From: Comamonadaceae bacterium
Lineage (GTDB): Bacteria; Pseudomonadota; Gammaproteobacteria; Burkholderiales; Burkholderiaceae_C
Reading direction: 5' to 3'
NCBI GenBank assembly: GCA_947447975.1
Contig: CANFLU010000007.1
Span: 1 to 64,000 of the forward strand
Length of the DNA: 64,000 nucleotides
Both the position numbers and the translations under genes were made by a program. Position 1 is the stretch's first letter, and the number at the start of each line of letters is the position of its first letter. Positions 33,696 to 43,800 of the stretch are shown here, piece after piece. Under the pieces are notes generated by a model. That model ran no database searches, was not told where the DNA came from, and saw nothing but the letters and a program-made list of their open reading frames with translations.

Positions 33696-34277
33696 TCATC
33701 TCAAATGCTTGAACATTTTGGCCGCAAAGCGCTCGGGAATACTGACGCGGCGCGGGCCAGGGACCAGGGTGAAGGCTTCGCCCGCTTGCAAGGTGCCAGC
33801 TTGGTCCACGGCCAAGTAAAAGCCACAGAAACCGGTTTGCGCCATGCGCTTGGACGCGGTGTTAAAGCCCATAGACGCATTGAACTTAAAGCAGGGCTCG
33901 CGGGGTTGGGTAACACGCAAACGGCAATGGGCAAAGTGCAACTCATCCCCCACCCAGACATCGCTTTCCAGCAAACCTTGCAGCGTCAAGTTCTCCCCCA
34001 GCGCGCCAAAAGCCAGGCCGTCGTCTATGCCGCCCAGCCCCGCCGCTAGCCGCTCTGCGCGCCAAAAATCGTAATGCGCAAGAGGATAGGCGTACAGCGC
34101 TTTTTCCAAGCCACCGTGCACCGACAAATCGGCCTGTTCATCCGCCTCCAAACCCAGCGGCCCCACGGCCAGCGCACCCGATTGCGCGGTCTTGTGCATG
34201 GCAGAGGGCACCAGACGACCGTTGATCAACACTTTGCGGACTTTGGCCGCTTGCAGGCCGATCAGTTGGTAGGACAT
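33696..34277 (-). CDS. MOSC-domain protein (YiiM-like)
   Basis: The protein has 193 residues from the ATG at 34277 (MSYQLIGLQAAKVRKVLI); the longer frame to 34343 overlaps the exonuclease gene. The MOSC domain shows GPLGLEADEQADLSVHGG, EKALYAYPLAHYDFWR, GENLTLQGLLESDVWVGDEL, LRVTQPREPCFKF and the conserved Cys in that last stretch. The MOSC domain binds the Mo-cofactor sulfur site; YiiM reduces hydroxylated nucleobase analogues and similar N-hydroxylated compounds. The pairing with a molybdopterin-binding gene elsewhere in the window is not adjacent and may be chance. The upstream exonuclease stop is 10 bases away on the same strand. Confidence 0.87.
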   Translation of the reverse strand: MSYQLIGLQAAKVRKVLINGRLVPSAMHKTAQSGALAVGPLGLEADEQADLSVHGGLEKALYAYPLAHYDFWRAERLAAGLGGIDDGLAFGALGENLTLQGLLESDVWVGDELHFAHCRLRVTQPREPCFKFNASMGFNTASKRMAQTGFCGFYLAVDQAGTLQAGEAFTLVPGPRRVSIPERFAAKMFKHLR

Positions 34278-34287
34278 GGAATGAAGT

Positions 34288-35370
34288 CTATAACTGGCGC
34301 TGCACCATGCGTCCGCCACGTGACGAATATTTGGCGCGGGCATCGCTTTGCTCTATGGCTACCACCGCGTGGCGACCGCCATAGACCTCGGTCTTGAGCC
34401 ATTCGCATTCGCCCTCCAGCGCAGCTTCGTCGGCCAAGCGGGTGGTCCAGACCTTTTGCTCGGCATTCCAACGGTAGCCGCGCGCTTTGAGCAAGTCTTT
34501 GGAATCGAAGGGCGCATGGGTAGCGTACAAACGCAATGCGGGCTTCAGCGCTGCCGCCAGCAGGGTCGACAGGCCATTGCGCTCGTGCGCTTTTGGCAGC
34601 GGCGCGCACAGCACGGCCAACAGCGCATGGCAGTCCATCTCAGCGCGGTGGGCGTCGTAAAACCAACCCAACTCTAGTGCCAACGCTTCGAGCTTCCTGG
34701 AGTTGCGGCCCTGGGCTTTCCAGTCGATATCGGCAAACGAGCAAGCCCAGGCCAGATCGCGAAACTGCGGGATACGCGCCTCACAAAACGGCCTGTCAAA
34801 CGCGGCGTTATGGGCAATCACCACATCCACGCCTTCCAGCATGCTCGCGATGCGTGCCTCGTCCAAGCGCTTGCCCTGCACGTCGGCATCGGTAATGCCG
34901 GTCAAGGCGACCACTTCTTTGGGAATGGCACGGCCCGGATCTTCCAGTTCGTCAAACACTTGTACCGCTCCCAGCGGCACGCCGGTGGCGCTGTCTACCT
35001 CCAGGCGCAGCATGGCCAGCTCAATGATTTTTTCTTTGGACTGGTCTAGGCCGGTGGTTTCGGTATCCAAAATCAACACGCAGGTGCGGCCCGCGCTCGG
35101 CGCGCCGCCCCAATCCAGCCGTACGGGCAAGCGGCGCAGGACCCGGTAGTCGGGATGGGCATCCAATACGCTCGCGCAAGCTTGCGGGTCGGTCCATGGG
35201 TTTGCGGATAGATGCGTGGCTGCGTTTGCCAAAGTTACTACCTGGGATGGGTTGACAGAAGGTTTTGCGGGCGCTTTGGCCCCGGCAGGTTTGCGCTTGC
35301 GCGGCGGGGGTGGGACTAGCACTTTGGGTAATTCCGGAAACAAATCCGCACTCAAAAAATCAGAACTCAA
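34288..35370 (-). CDS. DnaQ-like 3'-5' exonuclease
   Basis: The 360-residue protein has a Pro/Lys-rich N-terminus (VLVPPPPRKRKPAGAKAP), then a DEDDh exonuclease domain from about residue 90 to 260. ExoI is LILDTETTGLDQ, ExoII is VIAHNAAFDRPF, and ExoIII is HRAEMDCHALL with the catalytic His. The C-terminal 90 residues (LYATHAPFDSKDLLKARGYRW, then WTTRLADEAALEGECEWL) are an extension found in many betaproteobacterial homologues. DnaQ-type enzymes proofread or trim DNA or RNA 3' ends; this one is not the replicative epsilon, judging by length and tail. The substrate is unknown. It is likely co-transcribed with the MOSC gene. Confidence 0.87.
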   Translation of the reverse strand: MSSDFLSADLFPELPKVLVPPPPRKRKPAGAKAPAKPSVNPSQVVTLANAATHLSANPWTDPQACASVLDAHPDYRVLRRLPVRLDWGGAPSAGRTCVLILDTETTGLDQSKEKIIELAMLRLEVDSATGVPLGAVQVFDELEDPGRAIPKEVVALTGITDADVQGKRLDEARIASMLEGVDVVIAHNAAFDRPFCEARIPQFRDLAWACSFADIDWKAQGRNSRKLEALALELGWFYDAHRAEMDCHALLAVLCAPLPKAHERNGLSTLLAAALKPALRLYATHAPFDSKDLLKARGYRWNAEQKVWTTRLADEAALEGECEWLKTEVYGGRHAVVAIEQSDARAKYSSRGGRMVQRQL

Positions 35371-35495
35371 GCCGGCACCCCCTAGTTAAACGCCCCGTCG
35401 CTCCATTGCATATCCCCAGCGCGACGCCTTAGCACAATGGGCTGATTATTGCCCCTATCATGCGGGCCTGCCTTTTTCACCTCCCTCACCCGCTT

Positions 35496-35972
35496 ATGCA
35501 ACTCACCCTGCTGGTTGGCAGCGTTCACGGAAACGCCCGCCAGATTGCCCAAACCCTGGCCTTTGCCGCGCCTGAGCATGGCGCCAGCGCCCACGTGCTG
35601 GACATGCAAGACCTGTCTATTGCCGTTTTCGACACCCCCGGCCTGTTGGTGCTGTGCTGCTCGACCACCGGCAGCGGCGACGTACCGGGCAATGCCCAAG
35701 GCCTGTACCAGAGCCTGGACGCCGATGCGCGTTTTCTGGGCCATGTACGTTTTGGCCTGGTGGCGCTGGGCGACAGCAGCTATGGCGATACTTTTTACGG
35801 TGGCGCAAAAGCGTTTCAAAACCGCTTGCAAGACTTGGGCGCGCAATTGGTCGGCGAGGTCTGCGTGCTCGATGCGCTGGCCGCCGATGACCCCGATACA
35901 GTGGCCCTGGCTTGGTTTGCCACGTGGGCGCAACAAGCGCGCGGGGCTACCAAGATAGCCAACGGGGTCTGA
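35496..35972 (+). CDS. Flavodoxin (MioC-like)
   Basis: The protein has 158 residues from the ATG at 35496 (MQLTLLVGSVHGNARQIAQTL). The FMN phosphate loop is VGSVHGNARQIA, where typical flavodoxins have a Thr-rich S-x-T-G-x-T-x-x. The second FMN contact is CCSTTGSGDVPGNA. The third is ALGDSSYGDTFYGGAKAFQNRL, a signature of MioC/flavodoxin-like modules with the conserved Tyr stacking on FMN. It is a one-electron carrier; the partner reductase and acceptor are not visible here. Upstream in-frame codons to 35460 add 12 residues without a good ribosome site. Confidence 0.87.
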   Translation: MQLTLLVGSVHGNARQIAQTLAFAAPEHGASAHVLDMQDLSIAVFDTPGLLVLCCSTTGSGDVPGNAQGLYQSLDADARFLGHVRFGLVALGDSSYGDTFYGGAKAFQNRLQDLGAQLVGEVCVLDALAADDPDTVALAWFATWAQQARGATKIANGV

Positions 35973-36043
35973 GCCCCTCGCTTGGTATTGCAGCCAACGC
36001 CTGCGCTCGAAACTTTTCCCATCCTTCGCATACAGTGGCCACT

Positions 36044-36958
36044 ATGAAGACCCCAAGCACCGCCCCCAAAATCCTGCGTCCGCTCAAAGGTGTGCGCATT
36101 CTCAGCCTGGCGCTCAACCTGCCCGGGCCCGCCGCCATGATGCGTTTGCAAGCCATGGGCGCGACCTGCAGCAAGCTGGAACCCCCGGCACCCGCAAGCA
36201 TGCCAGCCGGTACGCCGGGCGACCCTATGGGCATGTACAACCTGCCCGCTTACACCACCTTGCACCAAGGCATCCGCGTGATGCAGGCCGACCTCAAAAC
36301 CGCCAAAGGCCAGACCCAACTGCACAAAGTGCTGGCGCGTACCGATGTGCTGCTCACCTCTTTTCGTCCTTCGGCCTTGGACAAACTGGGCCTGGGCTGG
36401 GTGGGCCTGAAAAAGCGTTACCCCACACTGAGCATGGTCGCCATCGTCGGCGCACCGGGCGCACGCGCCGAGGAGCCTGGGCATGACTTGACCTATATGG
36501 CCGAAGCCGGTTTGCTCATTGGCATGGACACCCCGCCCTCGCTGTACGCGGACATGGGCGGATCGCTCATGGCCAGCGAAGCGGTCTTGCAAGTGCACAT
36601 GCAGCGCCTGTCCAGCGGTAAAGGCGCGCATATCGAAGTCGCTCTGTCCGAAGCCGCGCATTACCTGGCGCTGCCGCGCCAATGGGGCTTGACCACCGCC
36701 AAGGGCAGCGTGGGCGGCAGCCATGCCGGCTACCGCATTTACCCTTGCAAAGACGGGCGCGTCGCCTTCGCGGCCTTAGAGCCGCATTTCGCCCAGCGCT
36801 TGATGCAGGCAGCAGGCCAATCGCAAAGCGATGTCCGCAGCATGTCCCGTCCTGAAAGCCACAGCGCCATTGCCAGCTTTGTTAAAGGCCAAACCTGCAA
36901 GCAGCTCGATGCGCTTTCGGTGCAGAAAGACATTCCGCTGTTCACCCTCAAGGGCTGA
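36044..36958 (+). CDS. CaiB/BaiF-type CoA-transferase (class III), short form
   Basis: The 304-residue protein begins at ATG 36044 and shows LKGVRILSLALNLPGPAAMMRLQAMGA, LKTAKGQTQLHKVLARTDVLLTSFRP, the catalytic Asp in GHDLTYMAEAG, and SLYADMGGSLMASEAVLQ. These are the class III CoA-transferase/alpha-methylacyl-CoA racemase motifs. Typical members have 360-450 residues and form interlocked dimers; this one lacks part of the C-terminal region but has no frameshift. It may be an acyl-CoA racemase-like or transferase variant. The stop overlaps the 3' end of the converging Nudix gene by 11 bases. Confidence 0.8.
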   Translation: MKTPSTAPKILRPLKGVRILSLALNLPGPAAMMRLQAMGATCSKLEPPAPASMPAGTPGDPMGMYNLPAYTTLHQGIRVMQADLKTAKGQTQLHKVLARTDVLLTSFRPSALDKLGLGWVGLKKRYPTLSMVAIVGAPGARAEEPGHDLTYMAEAGLLIGMDTPPSLYADMGGSLMASEAVLQVHMQRLSSGKGAHIEVALSEAAHYLALPRQWGLTTAKGSVGGSHAGYRIYPCKDGRVAFAALEPHFAQRLMQAAGQSQSDVRSMSRPESHSAIASFVKGQTCKQLDALSVQKDIPLFTLKG

Positions 36959-37664
36959 TGGGGCACCTGCGTATGCGCACACGGTCATTGACATAACAGA
37001 GCAAGGGCAGGTCTGCGCGCTGGCCAGTGAGCTCGCGCCGCAGCTCGGCCAACATGAATTCAGTGACGTCGATGATGGGCAATTGCTCCGGGTTGCGTAT
37101 ATCGACCCAGCGCAAGTCCAGTAATTCGCCATCGGCATGCGGGTCTTGTTGCATGCGTTCTTGCGGTACGGCAAAAAAACGCGCATGAAAACGCCTGGGG
37201 CTTTGCGCCGGGGTGATAGCGCGGCCTAGGTAGCAAAAGCCCGTCTTGTTCAGGCTTGGTACTGCGGCATCGGCCCAGCGCCAGCCGCTTTCCTCATGCG
37301 ACTCGCGCAAGGCAGCGCCCAGCAAAGCGGCGGCGTGCAGCGGGTGGCGCGCGGCCATGGCTTGCACCCAGTGCGCCGCCAGCGCCGAGCCCGACCCGGT
37401 AGCACGCTGCGGCGCAGACTTCGCCGTCGCCTCCAATATCTTGTGCGTATCGGCCTTGTCCAAAGCGCCGCCGGGAAATACATACACGTCGGGCAAAAAC
37501 CGCGCACCCGGCCTGCGCTTGCCCATTAGCACCTCAAGCTGCTTACCCTGACGCCGGTAAATCAGCAAACTGGCCGCATCGCGCGGACGCACGGCGCTGG
37601 GCGCTTGGGGCGCAGTGTTGGGGGGAAGATCCTCCACAGTAGCTTTCATGAACGGAGTTTGCAC
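36948..37664 (-). CDS. Nudix hydrolase
   Basis: The 238-residue protein contains a Nudix box degenerated at its start: the family G-x5-E-x7-REUXEEXGU appears as GAALRESHEESGW, with the REXXEE core intact and the preceding Gly/Glu replaced by FPGGALD further up. DAASLLIYRRQGKQLEVLMGKRR and PDVYVFPGG precede it. RrELTGQ and CYVNDRVRIRRC follow. Nudix enzymes split nucleoside diphosphates linked to another group, here probably a CoA derivative or nucleotide sugar, judging by similarity to the NUDT19-like/CoA-diphosphatase branch. ATG at 37664; a second Met five codons in is possible. It converges with the CoA-transferase gene and overlaps it by 11 bases. Confidence 0.82.
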   Translation of the reverse strand: MQTPFMKATVEDLPPNTAPQAPSAVRPRDAASLLIYRRQGKQLEVLMGKRRPGARFLPDVYVFPGGALDKADTHKILEATAKSAPQRATGSGSALAAHWVQAMAARHPLHAAALLGAALRESHEESGWRWADAAVPSLNKTGFCYLGRAITPAQSPRRFHARFFAVPQERMQQDPHADGELLDLRWVDIRNPEQLPIIDVTEFMLAELRRELTGQRADLPLLCYVNDRVRIRRCPISP

Positions 37665-37794
37665 AGAGATACAGCGCCTTGCGCAAAGACTTACAGCTGC
37701 TTGCGCGCGCTGAGGGCTTAGGGCACATGGTAGAGAATACCGCTCTTGTTGGCCGCTTTGCGCACCTGCGGTGCAGGGCGGCCTGATTCAATAG

Positions 37795-39894
<2,100 letters not shown>

Positions 39895-39921
39895 ACATTT
39901 CAGCGTTTGGAGTTAAGGGAT

Positions 39922-40683
39922 ATGCGGACCCCCCACGACCAGCCCGCCGAGGTTTTAGTTCTGCAGCACCTGCCCGATGACGGCCCGGGCTATCTGGGCC
40001 AGTGGCTAGATACCCAGGGCATCCGCTGGCACGTGTTCTGTGCCGACGACGGCGAGGTTTATCCCGCCTCTGTCCACGGCTACCGCGGCATGGCGGTGCT
40101 GGGTGGTGAGTGGAGCGCCAATGACGAGCGCCCTTCCCTTCGCCATGCTGAAGCACTGATGCGCGAGGCAGACGCATTGGGCGTACCGATCATCGGCCAC
40201 TGCCTGGGTGGGCAATTGATGGCCCGCGCCTTTGGCGGCAAGGTGGAACGCGCCATGCAGCCTGAAATCGGCTGGATGCCTTTGAATACGGCCAGCAGCG
40301 CCGCCGCACGCTACTGGTTTGGCGAAAGCGTGCTATCTGCCGGGATTGACACAGTGGCTAACGATCACAGGGTGTACCAATGGCACCGCGACAGCTTTGT
40401 AACCTTGCCGCCCGGCGCAGAGCTGATTGCCTCCTCGCCTGCATGCATGCATCAGGCCTTTGTCATAGGCCCGCATCTGGGGATGCAGTTTCATATCGAA
40501 ATCACCGCTGAAAAAATCGGACTTTGGATGGCTGAGCCGGGTGCATCCTTTCAGCGCTTGGTGGAGCGTTGGCCTGAAAGCGTGCAAAGTTTGGAGGCTA
40601 TGGCGTCGTCTAGTGCGCGCTATTTAGGTAGTAGCCATGCACTGGCGGACCGGATTTACGGCGCTTGGCTTTCTGACAAATAG
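39922..40683 (+). CDS. Class I glutamine amidotransferase-like protein
   Basis: The 253-residue protein starts at ATG 39922 (MRTPHDQPAEVLVLQHLPDDG), preceded by TTAAGGGAT; a TTG 15 bases upstream is in frame. The triad is Cys in IIGHCLGGQLMARAFGG, His and Glu in GMQFHIEITAEK, all in the order of class I GATases. Additional WHRDSFVTLPPGAELIASS is typical of stand-alone GuaA-N/YfcH-like amidotransferases. It hydrolyses glutamine to give ammonia, or acts as an amidase; the acceptor is not evident because no synthetase domain follows. It lies 27 bases after fadH but codon use is similar and co-transcription is possible. Confidence 0.87.
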   Translation: MRTPHDQPAEVLVLQHLPDDGPGYLGQWLDTQGIRWHVFCADDGEVYPASVHGYRGMAVLGGEWSANDERPSLRHAEALMREADALGVPIIGHCLGGQLMARAFGGKVERAMQPEIGWMPLNTASSAAARYWFGESVLSAGIDTVANDHRVYQWHRDSFVTLPPGAELIASSPACMHQAFVIGPHLGMQFHIEITAEKIGLWMAEPGASFQRLVERWPESVQSLEAMASSSARYLGSSHALADRIYGAWLSDK

Positions 40684-40839
40684 CCCAAAAGGCCCGTCTT
40701 CACCATATCGCTCCTAGACATGGAAGTTGTTGGCCTTCCATCCAGTCCTGAGGGGTATACGCGTGAGTTTACTTGGCCTCAATGTGAGATGGACCTTTTG
40801 GTAATATATTTCCCCGGAAACATAATAACGTTCTACAGA

Positions 40840-43800
40840 TTAATAGCTTAATAGCATATTTATAGTTCCCGTATTATCAGCGTGATAGTTATCGTTTATA
40901 CCAAATTGAATTCGAGTCGCACCTGAAGGAATGACCACCGATTTTGTAATTTCAGAAATTATAAAAGGACTACCAATTACTACGCCCGAGCTATTTGCAA
41001 AAACTCCGATAATTTGTGCTTCATGATCTGGATCAGCGTAACCTGGTATGTAGTATGTTGGATTATCAGTAGTATTGATATTTGTCATTACATCACTAAT
41101 GCAAGGATGGTCAGCAGTCCAAAAACCTCCACTTCCGCCGGTACATTTTAAATATATGGTGTTTCCGACAGTCAAACTGTAGGTGCTTAGCAAAACTACA
41201 ACCGGCGCAGAGGCAGAATAGGAAGAGTATGGCTTCGACGGATTAGCGGAAACAAGCCAAGGACCGCTAGTTGAAGGTATCGACAAACTTACTACATTTG
41301 TTCCGCATACCACCGTGACATTGGCTCCGGGGGAGGCCATCGTCCCTGATCCATTTGCCACCGTACAGGTCTGGCCACTTGGTAGCGTTCCAACCGTTAC
41401 GCTGTAGGTACTTCCGCTTGTTAAACGGGTAGTAAATGACGTGGTCGTATTGGTAGTTAGAGTCAGGGTATCTGTCAGGTTGTCCTTCAAGATAACGGAT
41501 TTGCCGGTGCCCAAGCCAGTGACAGTCACGTTCACTGGATAGGTATTTACCGTACAGGCCACCGACACACTCGCACCCGACGTCGTCATGAGGCCGGTAC
41601 CATTGGTAACTGTACAAGTCTGGTCCGTAGGTTGCGTTGTAACCGCCACGCTGTAAGAACTTGCATTGGTGAGTCGCTTGGTAAACGCAGTGGTGGTATT
41701 GCCGCTAAAAGTCAAGGAATCCGTTGGGGTATTGGACAAGACAAGCGTTTTACCTGTGCCCAGGCCGGTCACTGTTACATTGACCGGATAGTTATCCGCA
41801 CAAACCGCCGACACCGTCGCGCCTGATGTTGTCATAGTGCCGGTACTATTGGTCACGGTACAGGTCTGATTTGTTGGCTGTGTATCGACCGTTACGCTAA
41901 ATGACATCAAGTTTACGAGGCGCGTGGTAAACGTATAAATCGTGTTTGCAGCCGCGGTCAAGGTATCGATCAGATTGTTCTTGAAGATTATGAGCTTTCC
42001 GACCCCCAAACCCGTAACTGAGACGTTCAGTGGATAGTTGTCTGCACACGCCACCGACAATGTGACCGCCGATGAAGCCATCGTTCCAGCACCATTGGTG
42101 ACCGTACAGGTTTGATTGGTGGGCTGGGTACCAACGGTTACGCTGTAGGCACTGCCGGTTGTCAGTCGCGTGGCGAATGCCGTCGACGTATTGGTCGTAA
42201 AGGTCAAGGAATCGGTGAGGTTATTCTTCAAGATAACATTTTTACTGCTACCCAGGCCTGTGACCGCTACAGTGACTGGATAGGTCGTATCCGCACAAGT
42301 GACTGTCACAGTGGCCGCCGATGCCGTGATGGTGCCAGAGCCATTGCTAACGGTACAAGTCTGTCCGCTAGGTTGCGCAGTAACCGTTACGTTGTAGGCA
42401 CTTGCGTTGAGGAGCCGGTTGGCAAAGGGCGTCGTCGTATTGGTGCTAACCACCAAATTATCTATAAGATTATTCGAAAGAGTCAGCGTTTTCCCTGTTC
42501 CCAAGCCTGTCACGGTGACGTTGACCGGATAAGTCGTCTCTGCACAAGTAACCGTTACATTGGCGCCACTCGCAGTCATCAATCCCGTACCATTGGTAAT
42601 GGTGCAAGTCTGCCCGGTTGATTGAGCGCCTAAGCTTACGTTGTAGGCGCTTCCGATGGTCAGTCGTGTAGGAAGCGTTGCCGTCGTATTGGCAGAAAAC
42701 ATCACCGAATCAAAGTTGTTGGTGAGGTAAATAGTTCTGCCCGCGGCCATCCCTGAGACAGTTACGTTGATTGGGTAATTATCCGCACAAGCCACCGTGA
42801 CCGTAGCTCCCAATGCCGTCATGATGCCCGTACCATTGGTCACCGTACAGGTCTGGTTCGTCGGTTGCGTGCCAACGCTTACGCTGTAAGGGCTCCCGCT
42901 GGTGAGCCGGTTGGCAAACGCTGTCGTCGAATTGAAGTTTATTGCCAAAGAATCATTGGGACTACTGATCAAGGTCAGGGTTTTACCCGCGCCTAAGCCA
43001 GTCACAGTCGCATTTAAGGCATAGTTGTCGGCGCAAGAAACCGCCACAGTAGCGCCCAACGTCGTCATCGTACCGGCACCATTGGTCACCGTGCAGGTCT
43101 GGTTAGTGGGTTGCGTGCCTACGGTAACGCTATAGGTAGCTCCGCTAGTGAGTCGGGTGCCAAATACCGTTGTGGAATTGGTACTAACAGTTAGGGAATC
43201 GGTTAGGTTGTCCTTCAAGACAACGGATTTACCTGTCCCCAGACCGGTTACGGTGACGTTGACTGGATAGGTTGTATCGGCACACGCTACCGCTAACGTG
43301 GCGCCCAAAGTCGTCATCGTACCGGCACCATTGGTCACCGTACAGGTTTGCCCGACTGGCTGCGTGCTTACGGCTACGTTATAGGTGCTTCCGACGGTGA
43401 TTTGCGTGACAAACGCAGAGGTTGTATTGCCACTCAAGGGCAACGATTCCAATGGAGTGCCCATCAAATAATTCGTTAAGGTTAAGGATTTTCCAGTGCC
43501 TAGGCCCGTGACCGTGAAGCCAAGTGGTCGGGAGTTCGCTCCCGGACTGGAAACACAACTAACAGAAACATTGGTGACAAATCCGGTGATGGTGCCACTG
43601 GCATTCGAGACACTGCAAACCATTCCGGTAGGCTGCGTACCTACGGTGACTGCATAACTTCCACCCGTGGCAATTTGCGCGTCAAAGGTAAAGGGGCCCG
43701 ATGTAGAGGTTACGGTCTGGGGGTTGGAACCGTTATTGAGCAAGGTCACCTGGGTCCCGGACGTCAGGCCCGACGCGGATCCGGATACGGTATAGCCCAT

